64,000 nt of DNA, taken from the NCBI RefSeq assembly GCF_009938165.1, contig NZ_AP019650.1, forward strand, positions 186,001-250,000, written 5' to 3'. Shown here one piece after another: positions 28,910 through 39,328 of this stretch. A program made the translations under genes and the position numbers. Numbering within the stretch: the stretch's first letter is position 1; every line of letters begins with the position of its first letter. The stretch comes from Vibrio taketomensis. GTDB taxonomy: Bacteria > Pseudomonadota > Gammaproteobacteria > Enterobacterales > Vibrionaceae. The notes below the pieces were generated by a model, which saw only the letters and a list, made by a program, of their open reading frames with translations, searched no databases and was not told where the DNA came from.

Positions 28910-30187
28910 TTAGCGTTGAAAGCTGACTGCTTCAGTTTCATTTAAGTGAATGTGTGTAGTTGCCGGTTGAGTTTCAGCAATCACTTTACCGTGGCGTACT
29001 GAGTAGCGCACTGGTACTTGGCGACGTACTGCATCAAACCCGTTTTCTGCAGGTAGAATCAATAGGCTACCTGGTTTACCCACTTCAATACCGTATTTGT
29101 CTTGAATATTAAGTGTGCGTGCAGAGTTGGTACTGATCAGATCGAGCGAGTTGTTGATTTGATCGTATCCCATTACCTGACAAACGTGCAGACCCATATG
29201 CAGCACTTGTAGCATATTTGCAGTACCTAGCGGATACCAAGGGTCAAATACGTCGTCATGGCCAAAACAGACGTTGATGTTAGCGTTGAGCATTTCTTTC
29301 ACGCGAGTGACACCACGACGCTTCGGATAATCGTCAAAACGGCCTTGAAGGTGAATGTTCACTAGCGGGTTGGCAACAAAGCTTATGCCCGACATCTTAA
29401 GTAGGCGGAATAGGCGAGATGCGTAAGCACCATTGTATGAACCCATCGCTGTGGTGTGGCTCGCCGTTACTTTGTGGCCCATATTGAATTTGTGGGCTAG
29501 CGCTGCCAACGTCTCGACAAAACGTGATTGCTCATCGTCAATTTCATCACAGTGCACGTCGATTAAGCGATCGTATTTTTGTGCTAACTCAAATACGTAA
29601 TGCAGCGACTCTACGCCATATTCACGGGTGAATTCGAAGTGTGGAATTGCACCAATAACGTCTGCGCCTAACTGAACGGCTTCCTCTAATAGTTCTTTAC
29701 CATTTGGGTAAGAAAGAATGCCTTCTTGTGGAAATGCGACGATTTGAATGTCTACCCATTCTTTCATCTCTTCACGTACTTCTACCATCGCTTTTAGTGC
29801 GATAAGAGTAGGGTCAGAAACATCAACGTGAGTACGTACATGCTGTACACCGTTAGCTATCTGCCATTTCAGTGTTTGTTTAGCACGGTTTTTTACATCG
29901 TCGATTGAGAGCAGTTGTTTGCGTTCAGCCCAGCGTTCGATACCTTCAAATAAAGTACCTGAGATATTCCAGCTAGGCTCACCTGCCGTTTGCGTAGTAT
30001 CAAGGTGAATGTGTGGCTCACAGAATGGCGCGACAGCCATGCCGCCTTGGACATCAACGGTTTCACCATTAAAATGCAGGTCAGCACTACTGTCTTCAAT
30101 GCGTGTGAATAGACCATCCTCAATCAAAATTTGCTTCAGACCTTCCTGTCCTTGCAGTGTAACGTTCTTGATCAACATAGTTGTCAT
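28910..30187 (-). CDS. codA: Cytosine deaminase
   Basis: A 425-residue amidohydrolase that converts cytosine to uracil and ammonia. Metal and catalytic residues are in the expected places: HIHLD (HxH), [18 protein letters not shown] and [14 protein letters not shown]. It is the second gene of codBA; AAGGAACC precedes the ATG. It allows salvage of imported cytosine for pyrimidine and nitrogen supply. Confidence 0.96.
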   Translation of the reverse strand: MTTMLIKNVTLQGQEGLKQILIEDGLFTRIEDSSADLHFNGETVDVQGGMAVAPFCEPHIHLDTTQTAGEPSWNISGTLFEGIERWAERKQLLSIDDVKNRAKQTLKWQIANGVQHVRTHVDVSDPTLIALKAMVEVREEMKEWVDIQIVAFPQEGILSYPNGKELLEEAVQLGADVIGAIPHFEFTREYGVESLHYVFELAQKYDRLIDVHCDEIDDEQSRFVETLAALAHKFNMGHKVTASHTTAMGSYNGAYASRLFRLLKMSGISFVANPLVNIHLQGRFDDYPKRRGVTRVKEMLNANINVCFGHDDVFDPWYPLGTANMLQVLHMGLHVCQVMGYDQINNSLDLISTNSARTLNIQDKYGIEVGKPGSLLILPAENGFDAVRRQVPVRYSVRHGKVIAETQPATTHIHLNETEAVSFQR

Positions 30188-30196
30188 GATGGTTCC

Positions 30197-31435
30197 TTAC
30201 GCAAGCTGTGCAGCGAGCGTTTTCTTATTAACGATAGGATTTAAAATTAGGTAGCTCAGTGCGCCGCCCAGAACTGCGTTTACCGGCACAATACCTGGAA
30301 TAAAGTGACCTGCTGCTACGCCAATCGCTACAGCGATAATGCCAGCCCAGTTGACCGTTTGGAACTGTGCAACTTCGAAATTAGCGTAGCGTTTACGATT
30401 TGCCAAGAAATCTGCAATGATCACACCGCCAATCGGTGGAATTGCCAGCGATAGGAACGTTAACCAGCCAACAAAATTGTTGTACAGCCATAGTGCGCAA
30501 AGTGTACCAACGAGGCCGTTAACCATTGAGATGTATTTACTTGGTAAGCCAGTGATGTTTGAGAAACCTAGGCCCGAGGCATATAGCGCATTGTCATTAG
30601 TGGTCCAGATGTTGAGACCGAGCACAATGATAGCGGGAATCAGTAGTCCTTGAGCAATCATCACTTCAGAGATATCCGATTGACCAGTTACTGAAGCTCC
30701 CGCGGCACCAAAGATAAACATCAGTGAGTTACCAATGAAAAATGCCACCATAGTAACCAAGACCGCACCTTTTGGCTTTTTGCCAAAGCGAACGAAATCA
30801 GCGGTTAGCGTACCAGCACTAATAAATGAACCAACAACCATGGCAAGTGCAATGGAAAAATCGATCGGTTGGGTTGGTTCTACCTTTTGTAGTTCCGCGA
30901 TACCGCCAATACTGTTTACGGCTTCAATCACCGAATAACCGCCAAGCAGTGCGATGGCTGGTACTGCGATTGCAGAGAGAATCATCAAAGCAGCGATACC
31001 GAAATAGACCGTTGCTGTCATTAATAGCCCAGCAACTAAAATAAGAATATTAGTGTCGATGCCAGTCGCTTTGTGCACTGGAATGGCAAACATTGCCACA
31101 CCAACGCCGAACCAGCCGACTTGAGTGCCGCCAAGAAGAGCAGAAGGAAGCCAAGAGCCTTTAGAACCGAAAGAGAAACGAGCAAGAAGATGAGTAGAGA
31201 GGCCAGTAGAAGCGCCGATGTAACCAAGGAAAGAAGTGTAAATACCGAGGATTAGGTTACCAATAAGAACAGCGAGGAAGAAATCATTGAAAGAGAGACC
31301 AGTGCCGAGTGAACCGCCGGTCCACATACTGGCTGAAAAGAAGGTCAATCCCAACATCACCATCGTTAGCGATGCTACCCCCTTACGTGCCGTATTAGGA
31401 ACAGGACCTAGGCTATAGTTATTGTCACCAGCCAT
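30197..31435 (-). CDS. codB: Cytosine permease
   Basis: About 412 residues with 12 hydrophobic segments, of the NCS1 family. GGTQVGWFGVGVAMFA and similar segments fit CodB. The start is the ATG at 31435 (MAGDNNYS), preceded by GGAGG; the open frame reaches 12 codons further up without a ribosome site. It imports cytosine with protons. codA follows after 9 bases. Confidence 0.94.
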   Translation of the reverse strand: MAGDNNYSLGPVPNTARKGVASLTMVMLGLTFFSASMWTGGSLGTGLSFNDFFLAVLIGNLILGIYTSFLGYIGASTGLSTHLLARFSFGSKGSWLPSALLGGTQVGWFGVGVAMFAIPVHKATGIDTNILILVAGLLMTATVYFGIAALMILSAIAVPAIALLGGYSVIEAVNSIGGIAELQKVEPTQPIDFSIALAMVVGSFISAGTLTADFVRFGKKPKGAVLVTMVAFFIGNSLMFIFGAAGASVTGQSDISEVMIAQGLLIPAIIVLGLNIWTTNDNALYASGLGFSNITGLPSKYISMVNGLVGTLCALWLYNNFVGWLTFLSLAIPPIGGVIIADFLANRKRYANFEVAQFQTVNWAGIIAVAIGVAAGHFIPGIVPVNAVLGGALSYLILNPIVNKKTLAAQLA

Positions 31436-31489
31436 TTTAACCTCCGCGCTTAAAAATAGACCAATTGCCAAATTCTAGTTAAACGGCGC

Positions 31490-31518
31490 GTATTATGGTG
31501 ATAAAATTCCCATGTCAA
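31490..31518 (-). promoter_or_regulatory. Sigma-70 promoter of codBA
   Basis: On the minus strand TTGACA is separated by 17 bases from TAATAC, about 55 bases before the codB start codon. This is a near-consensus vegetative promoter. Confidence 0.8.
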
Positions 31519-32157
31519 TGATAAAAGTGTCATTTATGTCAATTTTAATAATTGTTCTAATTTAATATTCTTAAATTCAATGGTTTATAATTTGTGTTTT
31601 AATTCCTGCGATTTCATATAAACGTTTACTTGATGGGGTTGTGATTGATTTAGGTATCGATAATAAGAGAAGTCAATCTAGATTGATAAATGTGGTAAAT
31701 AATTCAATCAAGGGTAAGAGATTATGAAAGTTCGAACACTCGTTTTGATGGAATTTGTTTTTGCATTTAAAAATGAAGTTTAGTTAACTTTATGGTTGTT
31801 AGGTGATGTTTGATTGTTGATGTGTGTATAAAGTTGACTTTACTTTTGTTTCTGTGCATTTTGGGCTAAGTATAATTATTTTTTATCCAATTTAACGTGT
31901 TGTTTGCAATTGTTTTTGTTACTTAAATTAAATTTATTGCCATTTAGTATGTCTGTGTGCTTAATGTATTTGATCTTTCTTTTTGTTAGCACGTAGGAAG
32001 GAGTGATTGCAGGAAATTACAGGTAACTGGGAATTCGAATAAGTGATCTTGCCGAGGTAAAATCATTGATATCTAACTGTTAAATGAGAGCTTTGTTTCA
32101 GTAAATTTATTGTTGTTCTATATAATTGGCTTAGCTTTCACATAAGGAGATAATAAT
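31519..32157. other. AT-rich divergent intergenic region (codB/azurin)
   Basis: About 640 bases with no open frame of note. It contains a partly palindromic TAAACGTTTA at about 31619-31628 that resembles a PurR half pair, but it is too far from codB to be convincing. The azurin promoter must be here; no clear FNR or metal site was found. Confidence 0.4.
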
Positions 32158-32610
32158 ATGAAACTTCGTTATTTGATTTCAATCACCACTCTTCTAACCG
32201 CCGCTTTTTCAGCCCAAGCAAGCGCAAGTTGTGATGTGACCATTGAATCTAACGATATGATGCAATACTCAACGGATTTAATCAGCGTGCCAGCAACCTG
32301 CGAAGAGGTGTCTATCACGCTTAAACACACTGGCTCATTACCCGCGACATCAATGGGACACAACATCGTGATCGCTGATACAGCGAATGTTCAAGCGGTG
32401 GGTACAGAAGGTATGACTGCAGGGATTGATAATAGCTATATCAAGCCTGGCGACGACCGTGTCTATGCTTATTCGAAAGTGATTGGTGGCGGTGAAGAAA
32501 CAACGCTCACGTTCGATACTGCCGCTCTTAAAGCGGGCGGCGATTACACTTTCTTCTGCTCATTCCCTGGTCACTGGGCGATCATGAAAGGTAAGTTTGA
32601 ATTTAAGTAA
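32158..32610 (+). CDS. azu: Azurin (periplasmic blue copper protein)
   Basis: A 150-residue precursor with a signal peptide (residues about 1-23, cleaving after ASA). Type 1 copper ligands are visible: His in MGHNIV, and Cys, His and Met in FCSFPGHWAIMKG. The disulfide pair near the N-terminus is conserved (SCDVTIE, ATCEE). It carries electrons in the periplasm, to terminal or detoxifying oxidases in relatives. TAAGGAG precedes the ATG. It is monocistronic and has a terminator right after. Confidence 0.95.
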   Translation: MKLRYLISITTLLTAAFSAQASASCDVTIESNDMMQYSTDLISVPATCEEVSITLKHTGSLPATSMGHNIVIADTANVQAVGTEGMTAGIDNSYIKPGDDRVYAYSKVIGGGEETTLTFDTAALKAGGDYTFFCSFPGHWAIMKGKFEFK

Positions 32611-32640
32611 CTTTTCATGCTGAACATACCATTTAGAACC

Positions 32641-32670
32641 AAAAACGCCTCACAAAGATGAGGCGTTTTT
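32641..32670. terminator. Bidirectional terminator between azurin and pyrC
   Basis: A perfect AAAAACGCCTCA/TGAGGCGTTTTT stem with a short loop lies between two convergent genes, with T and A tracts on both sides. Confidence 0.92.
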
Positions 32671-32687
32671 ATTGGTGTTATTTGTGA

Positions 32688-33716
32688 TTATTTTACAGTC
32701 CAAGTAACCGACTCACCGCCTTTAATAGGCACCACAACATCAGAGCCGAATGGCATCGTCGCTGGCACTGCCCACTCTTCTTTGGTCAGGGTCACGGTAT
32801 CACTGTTGCGTGAAACGCCGTAAAAATCAGGACCGTTGTGGCTGGCAAATGCTTCTAAGTTCTCTAGCTTACCTTCTTGTTCAAAGACTTCAGCATAGAG
32901 TTCAAGTGCAGCGTGCGCAGTGTAAGAACCTGCACAACCACAGGCTGCTTCTTTCTTATCTTTCGCATGCGGGGCTGAATCTGTGCCTAAGAAGAATTTC
33001 TTGCTGCCACTGGTTGCTGCGGCAATGAGCGCTTGCTGGTGTGTATTACGCTTTAGAATTGGTAAACAGTAGAAGTGCGGTTTAATACCGCCTACGAGCA
33101 TGTGGTTACGGTTGTACATTAGATGATGAGCAGTAATGGTTGCTGCTACGTTGTCATTCGCATTGGCAACGAAATTAGCCGCATCGGCCGTTGTGATATG
33201 CTCAAGGACGATTTTTAAGTTAGGGAAGTCATTAACGATCGGCGCTAGAACAGTCTCAAGGAACTGTTTTTCGCGATCAAAGATATCGACATGGTTATGA
33301 GTGACTTCACCATGCACCAAAAGCAACATGCCAACTTCTTGCATTGCTTCCAATACTGGGTAGATGTTTTTCGCTGACGTCACACCCGAATCAGAGTTCG
33401 TTGTCGCACCTGCAGGATAGAGTTTTGCAGCAACGATTTTGCCTGATGCTTTCGCTTTACGAATTTCATCAGCTGTGGTGTTGTCTGTAAGGTACAGCGC
33501 CATCAGTGGTTCAAATTGCGCACTTGGTTTTTCAGCCATGATGCGTTCACGGTATGCAAGCGCGAGTTCAGTATTGGTAATTGGTGGGATAGTATTTGGC
33601 ATGATCAGCGCGCGTCCATTGTAGCGGCTGATATCTCGTACGGTGTCTTTTAATACTTCGCCATCGCGAAGGTGAACGTGCCAGTCATCCGGACGAGTGA
33701 TCGTAATTGTAGTCAT
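32688..33716 (-). CDS. pyrC: Dihydroorotase
   Basis: A 342-residue zinc amidohydrolase, the usual PyrC length, catalysing the third step of pyrimidine synthesis (carbamoyl aspartate to dihydroorotate). Seen: WHVHLRDG (HxH), the carboxylated Lys in [22 protein letters not shown] and LEHITT (His ligands), and [14 protein letters not shown]. The start is the ATG at 33716 (MTTITITRP), preceded by GGTGGGAGC; the open frame runs 59 codons further, with unlike composition. Confidence 0.95.
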   Translation of the reverse strand: MTTITITRPDDWHVHLRDGEVLKDTVRDISRYNGRALIMPNTIPPITNTELALAYRERIMAEKPSAQFEPLMALYLTDNTTADEIRKAKASGKIVAAKLYPAGATTNSDSGVTSAKNIYPVLEAMQEVGMLLLVHGEVTHNHVDIFDREKQFLETVLAPIVNDFPNLKIVLEHITTADAANFVANANDNVAATITAHHLMYNRNHMLVGGIKPHFYCLPILKRNTHQQALIAAATSGSKKFFLGTDSAPHAKDKKEAACGCAGSYTAHAALELYAEVFEQEGKLENLEAFASHNGPDFYGVSRNSDTVTLTKEEWAVPATMPFGSDVVVPIKGGESVTWTVK

Positions 33717-33976
33717 GTAAGCTCCCACCATGAGTTTGTAATTTGATTGGAGCCTAAGCATTTGTTTCCATGCAAAACGCAGTAGCTTAGGCGACAGGAT
33801 GATAGAGGAAAGCAGTGATGATTTCATCCCCTTTTTGGTTAAGGGTGCTTGTTTGTTGAACAATTGGCCAAACGTTTGCTTTGGTGATGACAATCGGCAA
33901 CAGAAGTTATTAGAATGGACAACATAATTATTAATAGTCGGGATTTCATTGTTGTCCCGCTAAAAAAGGAAACAAA

Positions 33977-35788
33977 ATGACGAGCTCAACTCTCTCTCAA
34001 ATCAATGTGTATCCGGTTAAGTCGATTGGCGGTGTCACTTTGTCCAACGCGTGGGTAGAAAAGCAAGGGTTGATGTTTGATCGTCGATTCATGCTAGCAC
34101 TTTCAGACGGTTCTATGGTCACCGCTCGTAAGTATCCCCATATGGTCAAAGTAAGCTCTGTGCTGACGCCCGATGGGTTGATTTTTTGCGCACCGAATAT
34201 GACCCCTCTCAGGGTAAGTTATGCCGATTTCAAAATGCAGCCGACTAACGCCACAGTATGGAAAGACAGTTTTGAAGCCTACACCACACTCGACCAAGCT
34301 GATGATTGGTTTAGCGAAATTTTAGGGCAGAAAGTTGAGTTGTTGTTTTGTGGCGAGCAGTCGAATCGAGTACGCGAGAAGCTGGGTCACAATGTCAGCT
34401 TTGCCGATGGTTATCCGCTGTTGCTGATTAGCCAAGGATCGCTTGAAGAATTGAATCGTCGTAGCAGTGAACACCATAGTATGGATCAATTCCGAACGAA
34501 TTTGGTGGCTTCAAGTCTGGAGCCGTTCGTTGAAGATAGTTGGAAGCGTATTCGTATTGGTGAAGTTGAATTTGAAGCAGTTAAGCCTTGTGAACGTTGT
34601 ATTCTGACGACAGTGGATGTTGAAAAAGGCCAATTTCGTGACAGTAAGGAGCCATTGAAAACACTTTCAGAATTCCGAGCAAACGAATTTGGCGGCGTGT
34701 TCTTTGGTCAGAATTTGGTGGCAAAAAATGAGGGCATGGTGCGCGCTGGCGATGAGATTGAAGTGCTTGAATACAAGCCAAAAGAGATTTACGAGGACAA
34801 CTCCTCGAGTCAGTACCGTCTCACTTGTGTTGCGAAAGAGCATACCGCGCAAGACTTTATCACCTTTTGGTTAGAAAACAGCGTTAATTTGCCGTATAAG
34901 CCGGGGCAGCATTTGCCCATTGAAATAGAGATTGATGGCGAACGCGTGTCTCGTCGTTATACCTTGTCATCTTCACCCACTCGTGCCGATCGTTTGTCCA
35001 TTTCAGTTAAACGCATTGCTGGTGGGCGTGTCTCCAATTGGTTAGCAGAGCATTTCCAAGTGGGTGATGTCTTAAGATGCCACAATCCTGATGGCGCATT
35101 TCATCTGCAAGAAAACCATCAAAGTCCGACTTTGCTGTTGTCCGCAGGCAGTGGTGTCACTCCGATGATGTCGATGTTACGGTACCTAGCGGATAAGCAA
35201 TGCCTGAATGATGTCGTTTTCTACCATCAATGCAGCACTGAAGCAGATATTCCGTACCGAGATGAATTAGCCCAACTTGAACGTGAGCACAAGGGCTTAA
35301 CGTTATTGTTCTCACTCACCCAACCTGCGTCAGACTGGTTTGGTTTGAAAGGGCGTTTGAGTGCTATGCATTTAAAACAGGTAAGAGACCTGGATTCACG
35401 AGAGGCATTTGTATGTGGTCCTGATGGCTTCATGCAGCAAGCCAAAAAGCTGCTGATGGAGTCGGGGCTCGAGGAAAGCCAGTATCATCAAGAGATGTTT
35501 ACGCCACCTAAATCTGAAGCGACAGAGCAAAAAGCGTTGAGTATTGCGGTCAATGGTCATCAATTTGAAGGTGACAACCAACGCCCAATCCTCGAACAGG
35601 CGGAAGACGCAGGAATCAACATCCCTAATAGTTGCCGTGCTGGATTGTGTGGGGCATGCCGAGTGACTGTGGTATCTGGTGATGTGACGCATCCCGAGGT
35701 TCCAGCTCTCGACCATATTGACGTTGCTGGTGGTGAAGCACTAGCTTGCTGCGCCGTGCCAAAAACGGACGTTGATGTGAAATACTAG
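33977..35788 (+). CDS. MOSC domain protein fused to ferredoxin reductase and 2Fe-2S ferredoxin
   Basis: 603 residues with three parts in order. Residues about 1-265 are MOSC_N and MOSC (YPVKSIGG; FEAVKPCERCILTTVD with the molybdenum-cofactor Cys), as in YcbX. Residues about 275-505 are an FAD/NAD(P)H ferredoxin-reductase module (RRYTLSSSPT, SAGSGVTPMMSML, FVCGPDGFM). Residues about 520-603 are a plant-type 2Fe-2S ferredoxin (CRAGLCGACR and a fourth Cys in LACCAVP). E. coli YcbX has only MOSC and ferredoxin. The fusion should carry its own reductase and could reduce N-hydroxylated compounds with NAD(P)H directly. It is cytoplasmic and monocistronic. Confidence 0.9.
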   Translation: MTSSTLSQINVYPVKSIGGVTLSNAWVEKQGLMFDRRFMLALSDGSMVTARKYPHMVKVSSVLTPDGLIFCAPNMTPLRVSYADFKMQPTNATVWKDSFEAYTTLDQADDWFSEILGQKVELLFCGEQSNRVREKLGHNVSFADGYPLLLISQGSLEELNRRSSEHHSMDQFRTNLVASSLEPFVEDSWKRIRIGEVEFEAVKPCERCILTTVDVEKGQFRDSKEPLKTLSEFRANEFGGVFFGQNLVAKNEGMVRAGDEIEVLEYKPKEIYEDNSSSQYRLTCVAKEHTAQDFITFWLENSVNLPYKPGQHLPIEIEIDGERVSRRYTLSSSPTRADRLSISVKRIAGGRVSNWLAEHFQVGDVLRCHNPDGAFHLQENHQSPTLLLSAGSGVTPMMSMLRYLADKQCLNDVVFYHQCSTEADIPYRDELAQLEREHKGLTLLFSLTQPASDWFGLKGRLSAMHLKQVRDLDSREAFVCGPDGFMQQAKKLLMESGLEESQYHQEMFTPPKSEATEQKALSIAVNGHQFEGDNQRPILEQAEDAGINIPNSCRAGLCGACRVTVVSGDVTHPEVPALDHIDVAGGEALACCAVPKTDVDVKY

Positions 35789-35802
35789 CCAATATTGCGA
35801 AA

Positions 35803-35830
35803 CAAAAAGCCCTTGCTAAAGGCAAGGGCT
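35803..35830 (-). terminator. Terminator of the EamA transporter gene
   Basis: On the minus strand an AGCCCTTGC/GCAAGGGCT stem is followed by TTTTTGTTT, directly past the EamA stop. Confidence 0.85.
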
Positions 35831-35854
35831 GAATCCGAAATCTGTAACTATCTA

Positions 35855-36760
35855 TTAAGCGGGATCTTTATTGAGTATTGGTGGTTCGATATTGTTATTT
35901 TTCCCACGTTTAATCTGCGCCAAAATTACACCACTGATAACCAGAATGCCGCCAATCAGATGGTAGCTATGAATGGTTTCACCTAGCATGGTTGCCGCTA
36001 AGGTTACCGCCACCACAGGCAGTAAGTTCATAAACATGGCACTGTTATCCGCACCAATGACATCAATGGCTTTAATCCACATCCACGGTGCCGCAATCGA
36101 GGCAGCGACAGCTGCATAAAGGATTAACGGCATGCCTTCCATTGGTGGTAGTAGCTTATCACTGGTTAGCCAGATCGGCGCCAGCATAAGCACGGAAGCA
36201 AAGCCTTGCATGTAAATCAAGACATCATTCGGTAGATGCATTTTCCAGCGTTTAAGTAGCACGCAGTACAGAGCATAAGAAAGCGAAGCGACGACCATCA
36301 GCGCATCACCTGGAGTGACACTCTTTGAAAGGAAGAACATGACGTTTCCTTCGCCCAGCATATAAGCTAAGCCCACAAGAGAGATCGCGCCTCCGATAAT
36401 ACTGTTGCGGGAAATCGCCTTACCGAGCAAGGGTACGCTCATAAAAACGGCCATTAGGGGTACCAACGCGCTGATCAATGACATGTTTGATGCAGTAGTT
36501 GTCACCGCAGCAAAGTAACCACAGGATTGGTTAATCACCATACCGAGCAAACCAAGAAAAGAGAGCTTAGCCAAGTTAGGTTTTATTACTGACCAACGAC
36601 GAATGACGCGCGGCAAACAAACTGGGGTCAAAATAGCAATCGCAAAGACCCAGCGATAGAAGCTCATGGCACTTGGTTCGATGATAGTCACTGCCATTTT
36701 GTTAACAATGGCATTTAAGCCCCAGATAAAAACCGTCAGTATCGGGAGTAGGTATATCAT
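35855..36760 (-). CDS. EamA-family (DMT) transporter
   Basis: 301 residues with ten hydrophobic segments in two EamA repeats (FIWGLNAIVNKMA at the start; MWIKAIDVIGADNSAMFMNLLPVVAV in the second half). Members export small metabolites or amino acids across the inner membrane. It is divergent from an AraC-family gene with a 97-bp shared promoter space, so the regulator probably controls it. The substrate is unknown. Confidence 0.88.
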   Translation of the reverse strand: MIYLLPILTVFIWGLNAIVNKMAVTIIEPSAMSFYRWVFAIAILTPVCLPRVIRRWSVIKPNLAKLSFLGLLGMVINQSCGYFAAVTTTASNMSLISALVPLMAVFMSVPLLGKAISRNSIIGGAISLVGLAYMLGEGNVMFFLSKSVTPGDALMVVASLSYALYCVLLKRWKMHLPNDVLIYMQGFASVLMLAPIWLTSDKLLPPMEGMPLILYAAVAASIAAPWMWIKAIDVIGADNSAMFMNLLPVVAVTLAATMLGETIHSYHLIGGILVISGVILAQIKRGKNNNIEPPILNKDPA

Positions 36761-36857
36761 GTGAATATCATCGCATTGTTGAGGTGGCGGTAGTTTGGCA
36801 GGTCTGTATAATTGTATGTATCTCTAAGGAGACATAATACACTTTAGGAAGACAAGT

Positions 36858-37649
36858 TTGAGAAAATCAGCGAAACACCTACATCCTTCATTATTAATCG
36901 ATGAAGCCCCCTCGGATGTATTTATGAATTTCGAGGCTTTTTTATCAAATACTGAGACTCGAGTACATAGTCACCCATGGGGACAAGTACAGTTGATCAG
37001 TGGCGGGATCCTCGAAATGGAAGTGGAAGAGACGCGATTTTTGGCACCACCTCATTTGGCTATTTGGGTACCACCTGGTGTGATGCATACCAGTTTTAAT
37101 CGTAAGCCATTGTCTTATTGTTCATTGAACGTCGCTGTTCCGTTAACGGCTAATTTTCCTGATAAAACTAGCTTAATTCGAGTCAGTGCCATTGCTTCAG
37201 CTATTGTTGATGACTTTCGTCGTCGGCGTGTAAATATCGCTGAAACCGACGCCGATAAGCGCTTGGTAAAGGTGTTATTAGACCAACTTGCCACACGTGA
37301 TACACAGCATCATTTTCTACCGTCAACGAACAATAAATACCTTGCGCCGATCCTTTCTGCCGTTGAGGAAGATCCTACTGATAGTACACCGCTTTCTGAA
37401 TGGGCAGACCGCGTTCATACAACCGAGCGCACGTTGGCGAGACATTGCCAGGCAGATCTGGGAATGAGCTTCACTGAATGGCGGCTTCGAGTGAGATACT
37501 TATATTCGATGGAGCTATTACAAAAAGGACATTCGGTAAAAGAAGTTGCGTTTACGCTCGGCTACAATCAAGCCAGCCCATTTATTGCTATGTTTAAGAA
37601 GTATTCTGGACTCACACCAGAGCAATACAAACATCGCTTAATAGGGTAG
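36858..37649 (+). CDS. AraC-family regulator with cupin sensor domain
   Basis: 263 residues. A cupin-like N-terminal domain (RVHSHPWGQVQLISGG, PPHLAIWVPPGVMHTS) is followed by two helix-turn-helix motifs (SEWADRVHTTERTLARHCQ; VKEVAFTLGYNQASPFIAMFKKYSGLTP). The start is a TTG at 36858 with AGGAAG six bases upstream; the next Met is residue 23. It probably senses a small ligand and activates or represses the divergent DMT transporter gene. Confidence 0.88.
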   Translation: MRKSAKHLHPSLLIDEAPSDVFMNFEAFLSNTETRVHSHPWGQVQLISGGILEMEVEETRFLAPPHLAIWVPPGVMHTSFNRKPLSYCSLNVAVPLTANFPDKTSLIRVSAIASAIVDDFRRRRVNIAETDADKRLVKVLLDQLATRDTQHHFLPSTNNKYLAPILSAVEEDPTDSTPLSEWADRVHTTERTLARHCQADLGMSFTEWRLRVRYLYSMELLQKGHSVKEVAFTLGYNQASPFIAMFKKYSGLTPEQYKHRLIG

Positions 37650-37851
37650 GGGTGTAGAGCTTAAGTGTTTCAAAAATATAGATTAATGAAACCACATGCA
37701 TTCCAAGCAAAGTCATAGCGTGTCCTTAACATTACTAAATTGCTCTCTTGCTACATATTGGGCGCTGAGGCGCAGTGCTTGCGAGCTAGTCATGAATTAG
37801 CAGCAGTGATTTATGGTCGCGAATTCAGATAAACGTCATAAACCAGTCTAT

Positions 37852-37880
37852 AGGTCGCTAAATTAGCGACCTTTCTTTTG
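37852..37880 (+). terminator. Terminator about 200 bases after the AraC-family gene
   Basis: A perfect AGGTCGCTA/TAGCGACCT stem with a 3-base loop is followed by TTCTTTT. No gene is seen between 37650 and the hairpin. Confidence 0.8.
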
Positions 37881-37900
37881 TATCAGCGCCAATATTTAGG

Positions 37901-38422
37901 TTAACAGCCCTCGTAGGCCATATCATAAATTGGCGTATGGTAATCGTATTGCTTGAAGCTATACGATAGGTAGCACTTCGAGGCTGCAATATCAGTAGCG
38001 TTCGCCATATTAAAGCTTGGCGCACCCTGAGGCATCAAATAAACCAACCCAAAGTGACCTCCTCGCGCTTGCACTATTTTCCAATCATCTTTGGGAAAAT
38101 CAGCCACTGTTTCTATATTCCATTTTGAGGCCATCATCCTTCCATAGCTTAAGTCCACTCGTCGCCCATTAACGATAATACTGGCGTCAGTTGGATTATG
38201 GTATTCATTCGGCATAAGGTTCTCTTTGCCTTCAATTGAAGCTTTAGCATAGACCATATCGTTGGCTGATTTAAGTGATGCAATCCCAGCCTCAAGAGCG
38301 CTTCGTCGAGCCTCCTTATCCATGTTTAAGAATCGTGGAATAGCGATAACGGCTAAAACCGCTAAAACAACTAGAACGATAACTAATTCAATCAAGGTAA
38401 AACCTGATTTTTTGGTGGCCAT
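37901..38422 (-). CDS. Type IV pilin-like protein, MSHA type
   Basis: About 173 residues from the ATG at 38422 (MATKKSG), which has GGGGAA upstream. The prepilin peptidase site and N-terminal helix are visible: KSG-FTLIELVIVLVVLAVLA with Glu at mature position 5. The C-terminal third has two Cys (SKCYLS, YEGC) that fit a disulfide loop of MSHA-like pilins. It is the last gene of a minus-strand set after EAL and GGDEF genes, with a 22-base gap to the corrected GGDEF end. No pilus assembly genes are nearby, so it would need an assembly machine encoded elsewhere. Confidence 0.85.
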   Translation of the reverse strand: MATKKSGFTLIELVIVLVVLAVLAVIAIPRFLNMDKEARRSALEAGIASLKSANDMVYAKASIEGKENLMPNEYHNPTDASIIVNGRRVDLSYGRMMASKWNIETVADFPKDDWKIVQARGGHFGLVYLMPQGAPSFNMANATDIAASKCYLSYSFKQYDYHTPIYDMAYEGC

Positions 38423-38467
38423 AAAATATTCCCCGGGCATAAGCTTAATGTTTTAATGAAAATTTTA

Positions 38468-39214
38468 TTATTTTTGCAAGATACATATTTCTATCGGCAG
38501 TCTCGATTGCTTCATCGATGTTGTTATTTTTATATGTGACAATCCATAAGAGAATGAAAGTTTTATATTTTGACGATCAAAATAGTCAATGACTTTGTGA
38601 TTTATTTCATCCAATCGAGCAGTGATGCCTTCTAGCTCGACGGAGTCAAACACGACCACAAATTCATCACCACCGTAGCGAATCAAACGGTCATCCCCCC
38701 TTAAGCAACTCGTTATTAAAGACACAAAGTTAATTAAGCATTCGTCTCCTTTACGGTGACCAAGTCGGTCATTGACTATTTTAAACCCATCTAAGTCGAT
38801 AAAGGCAATGGTTTTAGTAGAAAATGAAACAAGGTTGCTTTTAAAGTAAGAGCGAGTAAAACACCCGGTGAGATCATCTTTGCTCAAAGAGGTTGTTCTC
38901 AAATTTAAAGGGCGAATCGTAGTGATAATAAAATTACGATCGTTGTAGATCAATTTCTCTCGAACTGTTTCGTATTCAATATTATCGAACAGTTCAATAT
39001 CTCTAGAAAAGTTAATGTCATTCAAAGCAAGCAAGTGTCGATCTTTCTCAATGCATGTACGGTAGTTTTCATTGCGTTTGATGACACTTTCAACAGCAGC
39101 GCCTACGATACTTCCACCAGTTAATCGCTGATGCTCTAAGTTATCGAAAACGACAACGCCGTCTTCATTTCTTACGACGATAACATTTTCTGCGTTTTCT
39201 ACCAGTGAGAACAT
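38468..39214 (-). CDS. GGDEF-domain diguanylate cyclase, C-terminus frameshifted as sequenced
   Basis: 248 residues as sequenced. A PAS-like N-terminal region (about 1-105) is followed by a GGDEF domain with intact active site (RYGGDEFVV) and an RxxD inhibitory site (RGDD, placed as in PleD). The product makes cyclic di-GMP. After LSHIK the frame is lost. One T missing at 38527-38531 (A6 to A5 on the coding strand) would give KNNNIDEAIETADRNMYLAKI, the normal GGDEF end, and move the stop to 38445. It lies downstream of the EAL gene and upstream of the pilin gene. Confidence 0.85.
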   Translation of the reverse strand: MFSLVENAENVIVVRNEDGVVVFDNLEHQRLTGGSIVGAAVESVIKRNENYRTCIEKDRHLLALNDINFSRDIELFDNIEYETVREKLIYNDRNFIITTIRPLNLRTTSLSKDDLTGCFTRSYFKSNLVSFSTKTIAFIDLDGFKIVNDRLGHRKGDECLINFVSLITSCLRGDDRLIRYGGDEFVVVFDSVELEGITARLDEINHKVIDYFDRQNIKLSFSYGLSHIKITTSMKQSRLPIEICILQK

Positions 39215-39328
39215 TCCACTATAAGTGGTATTCCTACTTGGATAGTAGATTTTCTAAAATTACTTTTGAGATGTTAATATCGCTGTTATATACCAAGCCT
39301 AGAGGATCTTTATCAGCAATGAGTTTGT

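Noticed and set aside
31619..31628. TAAACGTTTA resembling a PurR site
   Set aside because: It lies about 100 bases upstream of the -35 of the codBA promoter and matches only the core of the consensus.
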